A stretch of 29,702 nt of DNA, taken from a virus. Of this stretch, positions 7,343 to 12,561 are shown in pieces. The notes below the pieces were generated by a model. The model was given only the letters and a program-made list of their open reading frames with translations, searched no databases and was not told where the DNA came from. A program made the position numbers and the translations under genes. The stretch is from the IMG/VR virus record IMGVR_UViG_3300011258_000185, positions 1-29,702 of that record. One strand, given 5' to 3'. Every line of letters begins with the position of its first letter. The stretch's first letter is position 1.

Positions 7343-8113
7343 TTATTTTTGTTTCTGTTTTTGTGTTTTCTGTCTAGGGCTTTCCATTGCTAACATTAAA
7401 TTTTTAGCACCTATAAAAGCATTAAACATTTCTTTATTTAAAGGAAGTTCCTTAACTTCAATATTACTATCTTTTTTGGGTAATCTTATAATCAACCCTT
7501 TAGTAATTTTTTGTTTAGTTTCTTCCTCGTAGGCTACCTTATAAGCATTTAACTGTAATGTGTAGTCAAATGATATATGGTTACTTGTTTTAATATCTCC
7601 TAAAACAAGGTTACCTTTCTTATCTTTTAGGATAAGATCAAGAGTACCAGCGTAGTTATGTTTTTTAGAAAAAACTTTTTTCTCTAATTCAACTACCTCG
7701 TATTCTTGGGTTTTCCACCAATCTAAAAAGATGTTCCAACAATTAATAACTGCTGGATCAGATTGGTTAGGAATTTTTTTATCTTGAAGAAAATCCTCAA
7801 TCATGCCGTGAACTACTGAACCAACTAAACCAGCGTCATCTTTGATTTTGTCAGTTTTGTGTTTCGCTTCATGAACGATTCTTTCAAGTTGTACTCTATC
7901 TAAAGTTTTTCCATCGTCCATTATTTGGTTGATAGAATCTTTAATATGACGAATAGGTGTAGAAACTAACCAATTAACTAATTGGGGTTTCGGACAACCT
8001 TTGCCACATATTCCTGTCACACTTTCGACAACATTATCATCATGATAATATAAGTGTCTTTCGTCATCGAATGTTAACTCTAGACCATTTTTTAACTTAT
8101 GTTTTATGTACAT
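7343..8113 (-). CDS. PD-(D/E)XK exonuclease (RecB/RecE-like)
   Basis: 256 residues. The RecB-family nuclease motifs appear in order: GSVVHG (His102), AGTLDLIL (Asp159), LGDIKTS (Asp173, Lys175) and LQLNAY (Gln187, Tyr191). The N-terminus (LTFDDERHLYYHDDNVVESVTGI) resembles other phage exonucleases of this superfamily. Probable role: 5'-3' resection for phage recombination, working with the SSB-like protein downstream. RBS AAAGGA precedes the ATG, which overlaps the HTH gene upstream by 17 bases. The C-terminus is a Lys/Gln-rich tail. Confidence 0.82.
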   Translation of the reverse strand: MYIKHKLKNGLELTFDDERHLYYHDDNVVESVTGICGKGCPKPQLVNWLVSTPIRHIKDSINQIMDDGKTLDRVQLERIVHEAKHKTDKIKDDAGLVGSVVHGMIEDFLQDKKIPNQSDPAVINCWNIFLDWWKTQEYEVVELEKKVFSKKHNYAGTLDLILKDKKGNLVLGDIKTSNHISFDYTLQLNAYKVAYEEETKQKITKGLIIRLPKKDSNIEVKELPLNKEMFNAFIGAKNLMLAMESPRQKTQKQKQK

Positions 8114-8417
8114 GTTTTTCCTTTTTAGTTAAGACACTATCTAAAAAATCTGGTAAATCAAAACCATAATACTTGGAAAGATTCCATAATTTAGAAGCGT
8201 CTGATTTAATACCTTTCTCGAATTTATATAAATCATAAACCGAGTTAAAGTATGGTTTGTTATCTTCTACTACTGCGTCAACAGTTAGCTTACATTTGAG
8301 CCTAAGACTTTTAAATTTTAGGCCTATTAACTGATTAAATAATTTACCAGATGGTTTCTTTTTTATCTCTACAATCATACCATCAATTAAGTAATCAGTT
8401 TTTCTTTCTTTATCCAT
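8097..8417 (-). CDS. HTH (Xre/Cro-like) DNA-binding protein
   Basis: 106 residues. Residues about 33-90 look like a degenerate Xre-type helix-turn-helix domain: LKFKSLRLKCKLTVDAVVE, then SVYDLYKFEKGIKSD and ASKLWNLSKYYGFDL, with the typical kinase-like spacing of Cro/CI proteins. The first 30 residues are basic beta strands. Preceded by the AACTAGAAAGG leader found at other early genes (8423-8433), five bases from the ATG. Likely a transcriptional regulator of the early block. Confidence 0.62.
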   Translation of the reverse strand: MDKERKTDYLIDGMIVEIKKKPSGKLFNQLIGLKFKSLRLKCKLTVDAVVEDNKPYFNSVYDLYKFEKGIKSDASKLWNLSKYYGFDLPDFLDSVLTKKEKHVHKT

Positions 8418-8422
8418 AATAA

Positions 8423-8433
8423 CCTTTCTAGTT
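8423..8433 (-). promoter_or_regulatory. Early leader/RBS motif AACTAGAAAGG
   Basis: Five bases upstream of the HTH gene start at 8417. Identical to the sites at 10710 and 11133. The AAGG end can act as Shine-Dalgarno; the constant AACTAG prefix is not needed for that and may mark the transcript start. Confidence 0.55.
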
Positions 8434-8700
8434 TAAGATGGAATGTCCACGATTGTTTAAACACTTTCTAACGAGTGCTTCATACTTGGTATCCATCGTA
8501 GGACTAACAGACCAATACAAAATATTGCTAACAAAGTTTGTATTTTCTTTTCCAATAGTCTTACAATGTTGAAGATCATTAGTAAGTTCAACTGCTTTAG
8601 CCTCATCGAAAGTACCACTACGTCCAGCAGTATCAACAAGAGGCCTATAAGCACAATTATTTAAACTTATTAAAATGAGAAATAATCCTATCCCTTTCAT
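8428..8700 (-). CDS. Small lipoprotein
   Basis: 90 residues with a lipoprotein signal: MKGIGLFLILISLNNC, lipobox LNN-Cys16. The mature part has YRPLVDTAGRSG followed by AVELTNDLQHCKTI and a Cys-containing C-terminus, a pattern also seen in small lipoproteins of marine bacteria and phages. It would be anchored in the outer membrane or periplasm. Possible roles are superinfection exclusion or a spanin-like partner, though it lies in the early block rather than by the endolysin. AAGGA repeats precede the ATG. Its start overlaps the 3' end of the gene at 8657 by 44 bases. Confidence 0.72.
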   Translation of the reverse strand: MKGIGLFLILISLNNCAYRPLVDTAGRSGTFDEAKAVELTNDLQHCKTIGKENTNFVSNILYWSVSPTMDTKYEALVRKCLNNRGHSILN

Positions 8701-8875
8701 TTTTTTTCCTTTCCTTTAATTTACGCTTATATATTCTTAATGTCTTTGCTTCTATTTTGTCCATGTGATTAAACACTTCATCAAAATAAGGGTTTCCATC
8801 TCCAAAATCCCATCTCTTTTTTTTAGAAATTTTAGTAATGAAATTTATCCTTTGTTCTTTTACTTCATTAATCAT
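8657..8875 (-). CDS. Small basic hypothetical protein
   Basis: 72 residues beginning MINEVKEQRINFITK. This start is chosen because GGAG lies seven bases upstream and the ATG overlaps the stop of the membrane protein gene at 8872 (ATGA); a start 54 bases further upstream is also open but has neither. Helical and highly charged (IEAKTLRIYKRKLKERKK). No domain recognised. Confidence 0.62.
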   Translation of the reverse strand: MINEVKEQRINFITKISKKKRWDFGDGNPYFDEVFNHMDKIEAKTLRIYKRKLKERKKNERDRIISHFNKFK

Positions 8876-8991
8876 AATATAACTCCGATTATTGTTCCTA
8901 TTATTAAACCAGCAACAAAACTTAACCACTCACGTCTGTAATAAAGTTCTAATGCTTTCCAATCATTTTTGCTTTTGCCAAATATAAGCAT
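8872..8991 (-). CDS. 39-residue single-pass membrane protein
   Basis: MLIFGKSKNDWKALELYYRR then a hydrophobic C-terminal segment, FVAGLIIGTIIGVIL, with glycine-zipper spacing. A strong Shine-Dalgarno sequence (GAGGAG, spacing seven) precedes the ATG and the stop overlaps the next start (ATGA). Easily missed because of its size. Topology predicts a cytosolic N-terminus and a membrane-embedded C-terminus. Function unknown. Confidence 0.7.
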   Translation of the reverse strand: MLIFGKSKNDWKALELYYRREWLSFVAGLIIGTIIGVIL

Positions 8992-8993
8992 AA

Positions 8994-9179
8994 TCAACTC
9001 CTCTCTATAAGTTCTTTAAGTTTTTTTGTTGATATATTTAACATTGCCCATGTAATTAATTGTTCATGTATTTCATATCCATCAAAAATTGGATTTTCAG
9101 AAGTTTTATCTTTTAAATTTTCTGAAACTAATTTTTGATGTTTATTGAACTTTTCAAGATTATATAATTTTTTTTTCAT
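8994..9179 (-). CDS. Small hypothetical protein
   Basis: 61 residues starting MKKKLYNLEKFNKHQKL. This ATG has AAGGTGG about nine bases upstream; the longer open frame to 9275 covers the separate membrane ORF in another frame and is not favoured. Charged, helical (NPIFDGYEIHEQLITWAML near the middle). No domain recognised. Confidence 0.58.
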   Translation of the reverse strand: MKKKLYNLEKFNKHQKLVSENLKDKTSENPIFDGYEIHEQLITWAMLNISTKKLKELIERS

Positions 9180-9181
9180 AA

Positions 9182-9289
9182 TTATATACCACCTTGTATA
9201 GCCCATTGATGTAAAGCAAACATAGTAAGTGATACAAAACAAATTACTGTAACTGTACCAAATATTATTTGCCATTTCAGATCGTTCAT
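9182..9289 (-). CDS. 35-residue single-pass membrane protein
   Basis: MNDLKWQIIFGTVTVICFVS continuing LTMFALHQWAIQGGI. One hydrophobic segment from about residue 8 to 26. Preceded by the AGCTAGAAAGG leader four bases from the ATG, which strongly supports translation. The stop is two bases from the next start region. Probably an early membrane protein that alters the host envelope or excludes other phages; that role is inference. Confidence 0.68.
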   Translation of the reverse strand: MNDLKWQIIFGTVTVICFVSLTMFALHQWAIQGGI

Positions 9290-9293
9290 ATTT

Positions 9294-9304
9294 CCTTTCT
9301 AGCT
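9294..9304 (-). promoter_or_regulatory. Early leader/RBS motif AGCTAGAAAGG
   Basis: Four bases upstream of the ATG at 9289; one base different from the AACTAGAAAGG sites. Directly downstream of the 9302-9322 hairpin, with which it shares three bases. Confidence 0.5.
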
Positions 9305-9322
9305 GTGCCTGTCACACACAGC
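9302..9322 (-). promoter_or_regulatory. Hairpin between DUF932 gene and small membrane gene
   Basis: GCTGTG (9302-9307) and CACAGC (9317-9322) form a perfect 6-bp stem with a nine-base loop. No U-run follows on the minus strand, so it is more likely an mRNA processing or stabilising structure or an operator than a terminator. Confidence 0.4.
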
Positions 9323-9334
9323 ATTATGATTGAT

Positions 9335-10378
9335 TTATATTCTTGCACTTATTGGATTGTTTGAAAAAATAACCAAGCCACCAAGTTCTTGTAAGAATCT
9401 TGCTCTTTCATCTGACTTACTTTCGTCATTAGCAATATTCGTAATCGCATTGGCAACATCGTATTTAGAAGTAACAAAAGTTTCTCCTACATAGTGGTTA
9501 AGTCTTTCAAAAACTCCTGCTCTTTCATCATCTGAAAGACCATGTTTTTTTGCAAGAACTTCTACTTGATGTGAGTTGATTTTTTGTTCAGTAGCTTGTT
9601 TTAACTTTTCAACATTTTCCTGAAACAATTCAGGGTTGCTAACAAGTTCTAACTGCTGACCCATTTTATCAACGATTGTTTTCCATTGTTCATCTTGTTC
9701 AACATCTATAATCATTTTACCAACGTGCTTTGCGTAAAACTGATTTAGATATTCAGGTGCAACCATACCATTAGTACAAACTAATCTGTAAATGAATGGC
9801 TTAACAATTAAAGAGCCACCACCTATTTCAGAATTTGTAATAGTGATACCACCTTGAACAACATCACCCTCTACTACTTCTCCCTCTAACTTTGGAAGTA
9901 CAGCAGTAATATTTAAAGTATCTCTGTCGTAATGAGCGTACTTTAATTCTGCATTCATATCCATAAGTTTGTCGAGAGTAGAGTTTGCAACAACATCATT
10001 ATCAATTCTTTTGTAACGATTTGACATTATTGCTCTTACCTCGTTGATAGGTTGCATGTCGTAAGTTCTTAACATCAACTCTTTCTCTTTACTGTTGTTA
10101 ATCCAAAAGTTAAGATTGTGAGTTACAAGTTCTTGACTTACAGGCAAACATTTAGAAATATATCTTGTACCGATTTCTAATCTGTTGCATAGATGACTTA
10201 AAGAAGTATCAGTTAATTGATATTCTCCTGTCGTCAAATGATCAACCTCTATACTAGGATAAACGTAATCATTTGTATTTACTTTCATGCCTTTCAAATC
10301 AACAAGATAATCTCTTTTGTTAGAAGTATCGTCATTAATTTTTTTAAGCATTTCTTTTATGTCTTGACCTTTTTTCAT
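9335..10378 (-). CDS. DUF932 protein
   Basis: 347 residues, close to the normal length for the DUF932 (phage/plasmid-like) family. Family motifs: RAIMSNRYKRIDND (115-128), GDVVQGGITITNSEIGGGSL (171-190) and YRLVCTNGM (197-205). The C-terminal third is helical and charged. The biochemical role of the family is not firmly known; members are abundant in phages and plasmids and are expressed early. It has its own promoter/operator region (10407-10430) and an AACTAGAAAAAGG leader seven bases before the ATG. Probably a DNA-transaction protein; inference only. Confidence 0.82.
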   Translation of the reverse strand: MKKGQDIKEMLKKINDDTSNKRDYLVDLKGMKVNTNDYVYPSIEVDHLTTGEYQLTDTSLSHLCNRLEIGTRYISKCLPVSQELVTHNLNFWINNSKEKELMLRTYDMQPINEVRAIMSNRYKRIDNDVVANSTLDKLMDMNAELKYAHYDRDTLNITAVLPKLEGEVVEGDVVQGGITITNSEIGGGSLIVKPFIYRLVCTNGMVAPEYLNQFYAKHVGKMIIDVEQDEQWKTIVDKMGQQLELVSNPELFQENVEKLKQATEQKINSHQVEVLAKKHGLSDDERAGVFERLNHYVGETFVTSKYDVANAITNIANDESKSDERARFLQELGGLVIFSNNPISARI

Positions 10379-10385
10379 TGTGTTT

Positions 10386-10398
10386 CCTTTTTCTAGTT
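10386..10398 (-). promoter_or_regulatory. Early leader/RBS motif AACTAGAAAAAGG
   Basis: Seven bases before the DUF932 start at 10378. Same as the other leaders but with two additional A residues. Confidence 0.5.
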
Positions 10399-10406
10399 AT
10401 TTAATG

Positions 10407-10430
10407 TAGCTGACATCATCAGTACCTACT
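10407..10430 (-). promoter_or_regulatory. Operator-like repeat copy 1 with overlapping promoter (DUF932 gene)
   Basis: The minus strand reads ACTGATGATGTCAGCTA (10423 to 10407); its core CTGA-TGATG-TCAG is a perfect inverted repeat. The same 17-mer with one change occurs at 10737-10753 ahead of the zinc-ribbon gene. Placed the same way, it would lie between a weak -35 (AGGTAC) and a -10 (TTAAAT, 10400-10405 region). A short hairpin CTACT/AGTAG lies just upstream. Promoter boxes are weak; the repeat itself is seen directly. Confidence 0.55.
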
Positions 10431-10443
10431 AGCAACAGTAGAT

Positions 10444-10469
10444 AGAGGGGAAGAAATGATTTCCCCTTT
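10444..10469 (-). terminator. 9-bp hairpin after zinc-ribbon gene
   Basis: AGGGGAA (10446-10452) pairs with TTCCCCT (10461-10467), extended by two further pairs including a G-T. It begins eight bases after the stop of the leftward zinc-ribbon gene and separates it from the DUF932 promoter. Only a mixed T/C sequence follows on the minus strand, so termination efficiency is uncertain. Confidence 0.5.
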
Positions 10470-10476
10470 CGTCTTA

Positions 10477-10704
10477 TTAAATTCTTACCCAAGTGTTAGT
10501 GTTTGGGTACATAGTTAAATGAACTCCAGATTTAACTCCGATTGTTTTGTTTTTTTTTATTTCAAACCAAGATTGTGCATCTTTATTATTTTTTATAATG
10601 TTACAATCATAACATTTAACAACTGTATCGTTTGTAATTTTAACACCCTCATCATTACAACTTTTACATTTATGTATAACTGTTATTGTTTGTTGTTTAG
10701 TCAT
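10477..10704 (-). CDS. Small zinc-ribbon protein
   Basis: 75 residues with two CxxC knuckles, CKSC at 13-16 and CYDC at 31-34, a classical zinc-ribbon spacing. The remainder is beta-like and basic. It is the first gene of the leftward early region, with its own operator/promoter (10729-10757) and AACTAGAAAGG leader, and appears monocistronic because a hairpin follows. A role in transcription control or host takeover is plausible from its leading position. Target unknown. Confidence 0.7.
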   Translation of the reverse strand: MTKQQTITVIHKCKSCNDEGVKITNDTVVKCYDCNIIKNNKDAQSWFEIKKNKTIGVKSGVHLTMYPNTNTWVRI

Positions 10705-10709
10705 TTTTA

Positions 10710-10720
10710 CCTTTCTAGTT
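10710..10720 (-). promoter_or_regulatory. Early leader/RBS motif AACTAGAAAGG
   Basis: Five bases before the zinc-ribbon gene start at 10704. Exact match to the copies at 8423 and 11133. Confidence 0.55.
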
Positions 10721-10728
10721 TTTCGTAT

Positions 10729-10757
10729 TTATTATTTAGCTAACATCATCAGTGCAA
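10729..10757 (-). promoter_or_regulatory. Operator-like repeat copy 2 with overlapping promoter (zinc-ribbon gene)
   Basis: The minus strand has TTGCAC (10757-10752), a 17-base spacer TGATGATGTTAGCTAAA and TAATAA (10734-10729): a weak sigma70-like promoter. The repeat ACTGATGATGTTAGCTA (10753 to 10737) fills the spacer, the usual place for a repressor operator. An upstream hairpin TGCAAC/GTTGCA (10773-10753) overlaps the -35. Confidence 0.55.
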
Positions 10758-10774
10758 CTTGCTAAAGGTTGCAG

Positions 10775-11040
10775 AAACTAATTTATAACAATCTAGATCG
10801 TAGGTCTGAACACACACTCTCTGAGGATCTCCGTTGATTAATGCTCTATCTTAGTGCAAGGTCAAAACTTAGAATTAACGCCAACGGCTCTGAATCAGTT
10901 TTTATGCGATTAAAGTCGAGTACCGATTTAACATAGACTTAATACAAAGACTATGACTGATTTGCCAAAAAAAGCAAACTTGTTTCTTTTCAGCAATTAA
11001 GAGGGTTTTAAGCAAATAACATCTTTTTTTTCAAACTTTT
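10775..11040. other. Divergent intergenic control region
   Basis: No gene is seen here. It holds a dispersed inverted repeat CCGTTG (10831-10836) / CAACGG (10882-10887), a TTTGC (10971-10975) / GCAAA (10984-10988) hairpin around an A-run, and an ACCGATTT octamer near 10922. That octamer recurs inverted near 11087 and directly near 11162. Long A and T runs precede the rightward promoter. Consistent with a phage switch or replication control region, but no clear iteron array is visible. Confidence 0.45.
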
Positions 11041-11068
11041 TTGACAGCTTTGACACTCGTAATAAGAT
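11041..11068 (+). promoter_or_regulatory. Rightward early promoter
   Basis: TTGACA (11041-11046), 16-base spacer, TAAGAT (11063-11068): a perfect -35 and a 4/6 -10. It reads into the HTH regulator gene and the replication operon. A second, weaker TTGTTC-17-TATTAA pair lies at 11072-11100. The inverted AAATCGGT octamer just downstream could be an operator. Confidence 0.6.
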
Positions 11069-11132
11069 ATGTTGTTCTTAATGTTCAAATCGGTTATTAA
11101 TAAAGATGAGTTAGTTATTTTTTCATTAACTC

Positions 11133-11143
11133 CCTTTCTAGTT
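11133..11143 (-). promoter_or_regulatory. Early leader/RBS motif AACTAGAAAGG ahead of a three-codon frame
   Basis: Exact leader copy followed six bases later by ATG AAA AAA TAA (11126 to 11115, minus strand), i.e. only Met-Lys-Lys. No gene follows in this direction before the control region. Confidence 0.45.
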
Positions 11144-11198
11144 ATAAATGGGGAAAGTTTTTACCGATTTCTTTCCCCACAACTCACAGGAAAAAATC

Positions 11199-11558
11199 AT
11201 GAATCTTAAATTACAAATAGCTTCAATGCTAGTTGCACATCGTTACGCAAATAAAAAAAGTCAAAAACAAATTGCAGAACTTTTAGGCGTTACATTTCAA
11301 CAAGTTCAAAAATATGAACACATGAGTAATAAAATATCAGGAGAAAAACTTTTACAATTTTGTAATAAATTAAAAGTTCCTTTAGCAAGTTTTCAAATCG
11401 GAGATGCTTATCAAGTTTTAGATGGTGCTGATATTTCTATTATTGAAAAAGAAAAAGCTATGCAACGTGTTGAGAAATTAACTTACGAAGCAGATTTAAA
11501 ACCCTTACTATTAACAAAAGAGATGGAGGTAACTAATGATCAAAGTTCAAGTAGATAA
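11199..11558 (+). CDS. Xre-family HTH transcriptional regulator
   Basis: 119 residues from the ATG preceded by ACAGGAAA; an in-frame ATG at 11148 would add 17 residues but has no Shine-Dalgarno. Residues 20-62 form a standard HTH_3: KKSQKQIAELLGVTFQQVQK, then YEHMSNKISGEKLLQFCNKL. The C-terminal half is helical and may dimerise. It is the first gene of the rightward replication operon and faces the divergent leftward genes, so it is the obvious candidate to bind the operator repeats near 10407 and 10737. Confidence 0.8.
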   Translation: MNLKLQIASMLVAHRYANKKSQKQIAELLGVTFQQVQKYEHMSNKISGEKLLQFCNKLKVPLASFQIGDAYQVLDGADISIIEKEKAMQRVEKLTYEADLKPLLLTKEMEVTNDQSSSR

Positions 11559-11802
11559 AGTCTGGTTAGGAAAAGTTAGCGTAAGAGATTATATTTATAA
11601 AAAAGCATTAAGACAAAAAACTTCTTTAGGTATAACTCATGGTAAGGAATATATGTTTATACCTTACGAAAAATTAAAATCTGCTAAATCTTATACCGAT
11701 GAATCTTTCACAAGTAAGTTTAATGGCAAAAAATATAGACTTGTAGATTTTGATTGGAAGCCGTATAAAGAAGATAACACAAAACAGGAGAAACTTTTAT
11801 GA
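11536..11802 (+). CDS. Hypothetical protein
   Basis: 88 residues, basic, with GKVSVRDYIYKKALRQK near the start and FNGKKYRLVDFDWKPY near the end. Strong GGAGG seven bases before the ATG, inside the end of the HTH gene; overlaps the next gene by an ATGA. No domain recognised; small cytosolic protein of the early operon. Confidence 0.65.
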   Translation: MIKVQVDKVWLGKVSVRDYIYKKALRQKTSLGITHGKEYMFIPYEKLKSAKSYTDESFTSKFNGKKYRLVDFDWKPYKEDNTKQEKLL

Positions 11803-12083
11803 GTGAAGATTTTTTAGATTTACCTAAAACAGATGAAACTCAACAAGCTACGCCTGAAGAATATTATTTTTCAAAATCAAAACAAGAATGGATTATGGTT
11901 TCTGATATGTCAGACATGCACGTCAGAAGAGCATTCAAAAGAATTTTGAGAATGATAAGACTTGGCCAACTGATTGAACTTTCTGATTATAACGGAACTG
12001 ATAAAGATTCGATAGTTAATGAAATTGAATCTATTGAAAGTCATTGTGCAAAACTCAAAGAAAAAATACTTTCGGATAGTTAG
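11799..12083 (+). CDS. Hypothetical protein, possibly truncated by a 4-bp duplication
   Basis: 94 residues, acidic N-terminus (SEDFLDLPKTDETQQ), then QEWIMVSDMSDMHVRRAFKR, and a helical C-terminus with ESIESHCAKLKEKIL. AGGAGAAA precedes the ATG. The stop lies within a tandem TAGTTAGT (12077-12084). If one TAGT is removed, the frame runs on through a coding-looking stretch into the Ref-like nuclease. So this may be the N-terminal part of a longer ancestral protein. No known domain. Confidence 0.62.
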   Translation: MSEDFLDLPKTDETQQATPEEYYFSKSKQEWIMVSDMSDMHVRRAFKRILRMIRLGQLIELSDYNGTDKDSIVNEIESIESHCAKLKEKILSDS

Positions 12084-12180
12084 TTATCTTGAATTTAAAC
12101 TTAATAAAGAACTTGCACATCAGGACACTTTTGGCAAAGATAATATTATTAGAAACGAGTATCAACAATATGTAAATAAA

Positions 12181-12561
12181 ATGGCTGAACTTAAAGAAGA
12201 ACACTTTGAAGTTATAGATAGAAATAGAGCGAGGGAATATGAAAAAATGAAAAAACAAGATAAAGAAAGATTTGATAAGTTAAGACAGATCGGCTGTATA
12301 GCTTGTGCGAAAAAAGGATTATATCAAATTCCTGTAATACATCACATAAGAAAAAATACAGGCTTATCAATTAGGCCACCACACACAGACACAATTCCTT
12401 TATGCCCTGAACATCACAATATGGGAAATGAATCTGTGCATTTAAATAAAAAAGTATTCATTGATCTGTTCGGTACAGAACATGAATTGTTAGAAGAAAC
12501 AAACCAAAAAATCAAACAACTAGAAAAGGAAGATATATTTTATGACAAAGGAAACAAATAA
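12181..12561 (+). CDS. Ref-like HNH nuclease (RecA-dependent nuclease family)
   Basis: 126 residues from the first ATG after the upstream stop; the same frame is open back to 12019 and includes coding-looking codons from 12084. Motifs: GCIACAKKG (Cys pair), VIHHIR, HTDTIPLCPEHHNMG and ESVHLNKKVF, then FGTEHELLEE. These match the Ref/DUF968 HNH family, whose P1 member is a RecA-dependent DNA nuclease. Zinc is probably held by the Cys residues and catalysis is at the HH motif. No good Shine-Dalgarno precedes the chosen start, which is uncertain. The 3' end overlaps the replication gene by 20 bases. Confidence 0.75.
   Translation: MAELKEEHFEVIDRNRAREYEKMKKQDKERFDKLRQIGCIACAKKGLYQIPVIHHIRKNTGLSIRPPHTDTIPLCPEHHNMGNESVHLNKKVFIDLFGTEHELLEETNQKIKQLEKEDIFYDKGNK

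Noticed and set aside
10519-10743. Plus-strand open frame opposite the zinc-ribbon gene
   Set aside because: Phe/Cys-rich translation of an antisense strand without RBS; the minus-strand gene has a leader and CxxC motifs.
10831-10887. CCGTTG / CAACGG inverted repeat as a possible tRNA or attachment site
   Set aside because: Only six pairs with a 45-base gap, no T-arm or anticodon arm, no integrase gene and no second copy; kept only as a note for the control region.
10971-10988. TTTGC-A-run-GCAAA hairpin as a terminator
   Set aside because: Five pairs only, no T-tract after it and no gene ending nearby.
12517-12529. AACTAGAAAAGG on the plus strand before the replication gene, as a sixth leader copy
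   Set aside because: Encodes QLEKE in the Ref-like gene and sits 12 bases from the start; probably chance, although its GGAAG may serve as RBS.
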